This document shows positions 9,847-10,992 of a stretch of DNA of 10,992 bases, one piece after another; the stretch's first letter is position 1; each line of letters begins with the position of its first letter. The stretch lies in NCBI GenBank assembly GCA_022736605.1, contig DZDB01000039.1, positions 3,794 through 14,785 on the forward strand, given 5' to 3'. A program made the position numbers and the translations under genes. Below the pieces are notes generated by a model. That model was not told where the DNA came from, did no database searches, and saw only the letters and a program-made list of their open reading frames with translations. This stretch comes from Sideroxydans lithotrophicus (lineage in GTDB: Bacteria > Pseudomonadota > Gammaproteobacteria > Burkholderiales > Sulfuriferulaceae).

Positions 9847-9877
9847 AAAAAACAGCGTCAGGCTTTTTCCACCTGAC
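9847..9877 (-). terminator. Intrinsic-terminator-like hairpin overlapping the nusG stop
   Basis: On the minus strand GTCAGGT (9877-9871) pairs with GCCTGAC (9863-9857), six Watson-Crick pairs and one U-G, around a 7-base GGAAAAA loop. GCTG and then TTTTTT follow (9852-9847). The 3' arm contains the TGA stop of nusG (9860-9858), so a terminating ribosome would cover the structure. It would at least partly separate secE-nusG from rplKAJL-rpoBC. The 4-base spacer before the T-run makes it a modest terminator. Confidence 0.5.
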
Positions 9878-10391
9878 TGAAATCCAGCTCAACTGGCGTT
9901 GCGCGACCAAAAATCAGCACCGACACGCGCAGCTTGCTCTTGTCATAATTCACATCTTCGACGTTGCCGTGGAAATCATTGAACGGACCATCAATGACGC
10001 GCACCGATTCACCGACCTCAAACAGCACCTTGGGACGCGGCTTCTCTACACCCTCTTGAATCTGGTGCAAAATCTGCTCAACTTCTTTCTCGCTGATCGG
10101 CGTGGGCTTCATGGCTGAACCACCAACAAAACCAGTCACTTTGGGCGTGTTCTTGATCAGATGCCAGGTGTCGTCGTTCATTTCCATCTGCACCAGGACA
10201 TAGCCCGGGAAAAACTTGCGCTCGGAAATCGACTTCTGACCCGCCTTCATCTCGATCACTTCTTCTACCGGCACCAGAATTTCACCAAACATATCCTGCA
10301 TACCAGCGCGCCCGATACGCTCCACAAGCGCGCGCTGGACACTCTTCTCAAAGCCGGAATAGGCATGCACCACATACCAACGCATACTCAT
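9858..10391 (-). CDS. nusG: Transcription termination/antitermination factor NusG
   Basis: NusG binds the RNA polymerase clamp, suppresses pausing, and through its KOW domain contacts either Rho or ribosomal protein S10, coupling transcription to translation. The protein has 177 residues (E. coli 181). The start is the ATG at 10391 (MSMRWYVVHAYSGFEKSV), which shares ATGA with the secE stop; a second ATG two codons later is possible, and a longer form from 10424 lacks homology support. The NGN domain covers about residues 3-118, with SERKFFPGYVLVQM (56-69) as its most recognisable stretch. The KOW domain starts at about 124 (FEVGESVRVIDGPFNDF, then NVEDV). The C-terminus IFGRATPVELDFSQVEKA is nearly the E. 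coli sequence. The last codons also form one side of a terminator-like hairpin. Confidence 0.97.
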   Translation of the reverse strand: MSMRWYVVHAYSGFEKSVQRALVERIGRAGMQDMFGEILVPVEEVIEMKAGQKSISERKFFPGYVLVQMEMNDDTWHLIKNTPKVTGFVGGSAMKPTPISEKEVEQILHQIQEGVEKPRPKVLFEVGESVRVIDGPFNDFHGNVEDVNYDKSKLRVSVLIFGRATPVELDFSQVEKA

Positions 10392-10735
10392 GTACCCTGC
10401 CCCATCAGCAATTTCACCGCCCACAAAAGCCCTGCATCAATCAGCCAGAGAAATAGCGCCATCACAATCACAAAAGCAAATACAACACCCGTCGTCTGTA
10501 TGGTTTCCTTGCGCGTCGGCCAGACCACTTTGCGCGCCTCAACCACGGACTCCTGACTGAATGCGAAAAATCGCTTGCCGACCTGAGTGAACCAGAACAG
10601 CGCTACCGCTGCAGCAAAGCCCACCAGCACCGAACTCAGCCGCACGACACTTGGGCTATCAGCGAAATAATAAAAGCCGGCTATGCCCGCGATTATCATC
10701 AGCGCAGCAGCCAGCAACTTGATTTTGTCGGTCAT
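10388..10735 (-). CDS. secE: Preprotein translocase subunit SecE
   Basis: Essential inner-membrane subunit of the SecYEG channel; it clamps SecY. The protein has 115 residues with three likely transmembrane segments at about 6-24 (LLAAALMIIAGIAG), 33-50 (SSVLVGFAAAVALFWF) and 82-110 (VVFAFVIVMALFLWLI), the same topology as the three-span E. coli protein (127 residues). The conserved cytosolic signature ARKVVWPTRKET (67-78) sits before the last helix and identifies the family. The ATG at 10735 (MTDKIKLLAAAL) has a weak AAGG 8 bases upstream. Its TGA overlaps the nusG ATG by four bases (ATGA), so the two are translationally coupled, as is usual for secE-nusG. Confidence 0.96.
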   Translation of the reverse strand: MTDKIKLLAAALMIIAGIAGFYYFADSPSVVRLSSVLVGFAAAVALFWFTQVGKRFFAFSQESVVEARKVVWPTRKETIQTTGVVFAFVIVMALFLWLIDAGLLWAVKLLMGQGT

Positions 10736-10793
10736 TAATTAACCTTGTGATGCTCACGCACAGTTGTGAGGTGGTCACATCCTTGTTTTATAG

Positions 10794-10869
10794 TGGCAGG
10801 CCAGGAGGGCCTCGAACCCCCAACCTTCGGTTTTGGAGACCGACACTCTGCCAATTGAGCTACTGGCCT
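10794..10869 (-). tRNA. tRNA-Trp (anticodon CCA)
   Basis: A 76-base cloverleaf reads on the minus strand. The acceptor stem is AGGCCAG/CTGGCCT with discriminator G and an encoded CCA end. The D stem is GCTC/GAGT, the anticodon stem TCGGT/ACCGA with loop CTCCAAA, and the T arm GGGGG-TTCGAGG-CCCTC. The anticodon CCA reads UGG. A tRNA-Trp between tuf and secE is the common arrangement in beta- and gammaproteobacteria. It lies 58 bases after the tuf stop and 58 before secE, so it is probably excised from a longer transcript. Confidence 0.98.
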
Positions 10870-10878
10870 ATAAATATA

Positions 10879-10921
10879 TGGCCGGGCACAAGCCTGTATA
10901 TGCAGACAAGCCGCCCAGCCA
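10879..10921 (-). terminator. GC-rich hairpin between tuf and tRNA-Trp
   Basis: On the minus strand TGGCTGGGC (10921-10913) pairs with GCCCGGCCA (10887-10879), eight Watson-Crick pairs and one U-G. They enclose 25 bases that contain GGCTTGT twice. It starts 6 bases after the tuf stop, and ATATTTATA leads on to the tRNA. The AT-rich tail is not a pure T-run, so it may be a partial terminator or a processing signal that frees the tRNA 5' end from the tuf mRNA. Confidence 0.45.
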
Positions 10922-10927
10922 ATCGGT

Positions 10928-10992
10928 TTACTCAATAATTTTAGCCACCACCCCAGCACCGACGGTACGGCCACCTTCGCGAATCGCGAAGC
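10928..10992 (-). CDS. tuf: Elongation factor Tu, C-terminal end only
   Basis: Twenty codons plus a TAA stop remain; the rest lies beyond the right edge. The residues FAIREGGRTVGAGVVAKIIE are the characteristic C-terminus of bacterial EF-Tu (domain III), which delivers aminoacyl-tRNA to the ribosome as a GTP complex. Many proteobacteria have two nearly identical tuf copies; the tRNA-Trp and secE neighbours mark this as the copy at the rpoBC locus (the tufB position in E. coli). Confidence 0.97.
   Translation of the reverse strand, partial: FAIREGGRTVGAGVVAKIIE

Noticed and set aside
9712..9857. A promoter for rplK in the nusG-rplK gap
   Set aside because: TTGTCA is present near 9826-9831, but no -10-like hexamer lies at suitable spacing; the region there is GGGAGG. 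A promoter may still exist, but I cannot support one.
10753..10770. CTCAC/GTGAG hairpin upstream of secE
   Set aside because: It has only 5 bp around an 8-base loop, overlapping an alternative GTGA/TCAC pairing. It is too weak to call a regulatory structure.
10787..10792. TATAAA just after the tRNA-Trp CCA end, a possible -10 box for secE
   Set aside because: The -35 position would fall in the tRNA T arm (TTCGAG), a poor match. A short AT-rich spacer after a tRNA explains it equally well.

Overview
The window is a conserved transcription and translation block of a proteobacterium. It is most likely a betaproteobacterium, possibly of the Nitrosomonadales/Methylophilales/Gallionella type. The reasons are the gene order tuf - tRNA-Trp - secE - nusG - rplK - rplA - rplJ - rplL - rpoB - rpoC, the RpoB N-terminus (MSYSFTEKKRIRKSF), and protein sequences that follow the E. 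coli homologues closely while differing at many positions. Base composition is moderately GC-rich, and codon use looks even across all genes. I see no mobile element, CRISPR array, prophage or foreign-looking segment.

Every gene is on the minus strand, so transcription runs from right (10992) to left (1). From the promoter-proximal end: the last 20 codons of tuf (EF-Tu), tRNA-Trp (anticodon CCA), secE (translocase subunit) overlapping nusG (elongation/antitermination factor) by ATGA, then the ribosomal stalk genes rplK (L11), rplA (L1), rplJ (L10) and rplL (L7/L12), then rpoB and the first 1010 codons of rpoC (RNA polymerase beta and beta'). rplK and rplA start with GTG and rplJ with TTG; each is supported by homology and a Shine-Dalgarno sequence. 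No frame disruption was found in the genes that lie fully inside the window, and rpoC is cut only by the window edge.

The genes form one functional set. RNA polymerase subunits and NusG make and pace the transcript, the stalk proteins and EF-Tu drive translation, tRNA-Trp decodes, and SecE exports. In E. coli this block is autoregulated by L1 (acting on rplK-rplA) and by L10-L12 (acting on rplJ-rplL), with partial termination before rpoB. The intergenic regions here hold structures that could do the same jobs: an L1-site-like fold before rplK, a long leader before rplJ containing a probable L10 site, and a GC-rich hairpin plus T-rich tract before rpoB. There is also a terminator-like hairpin built over the nusG stop codon, and strong hairpins shortly after the tuf, rplA, rplJ, rplL and rpoB stop codons.

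The only gene-free stretch over 300 bases is the rplA-rplJ gap (8265-8582), which is described as leader RNA. I found no undescribed system. The noteworthy material is regulatory RNA structure and start-codon choice in a housekeeping locus.
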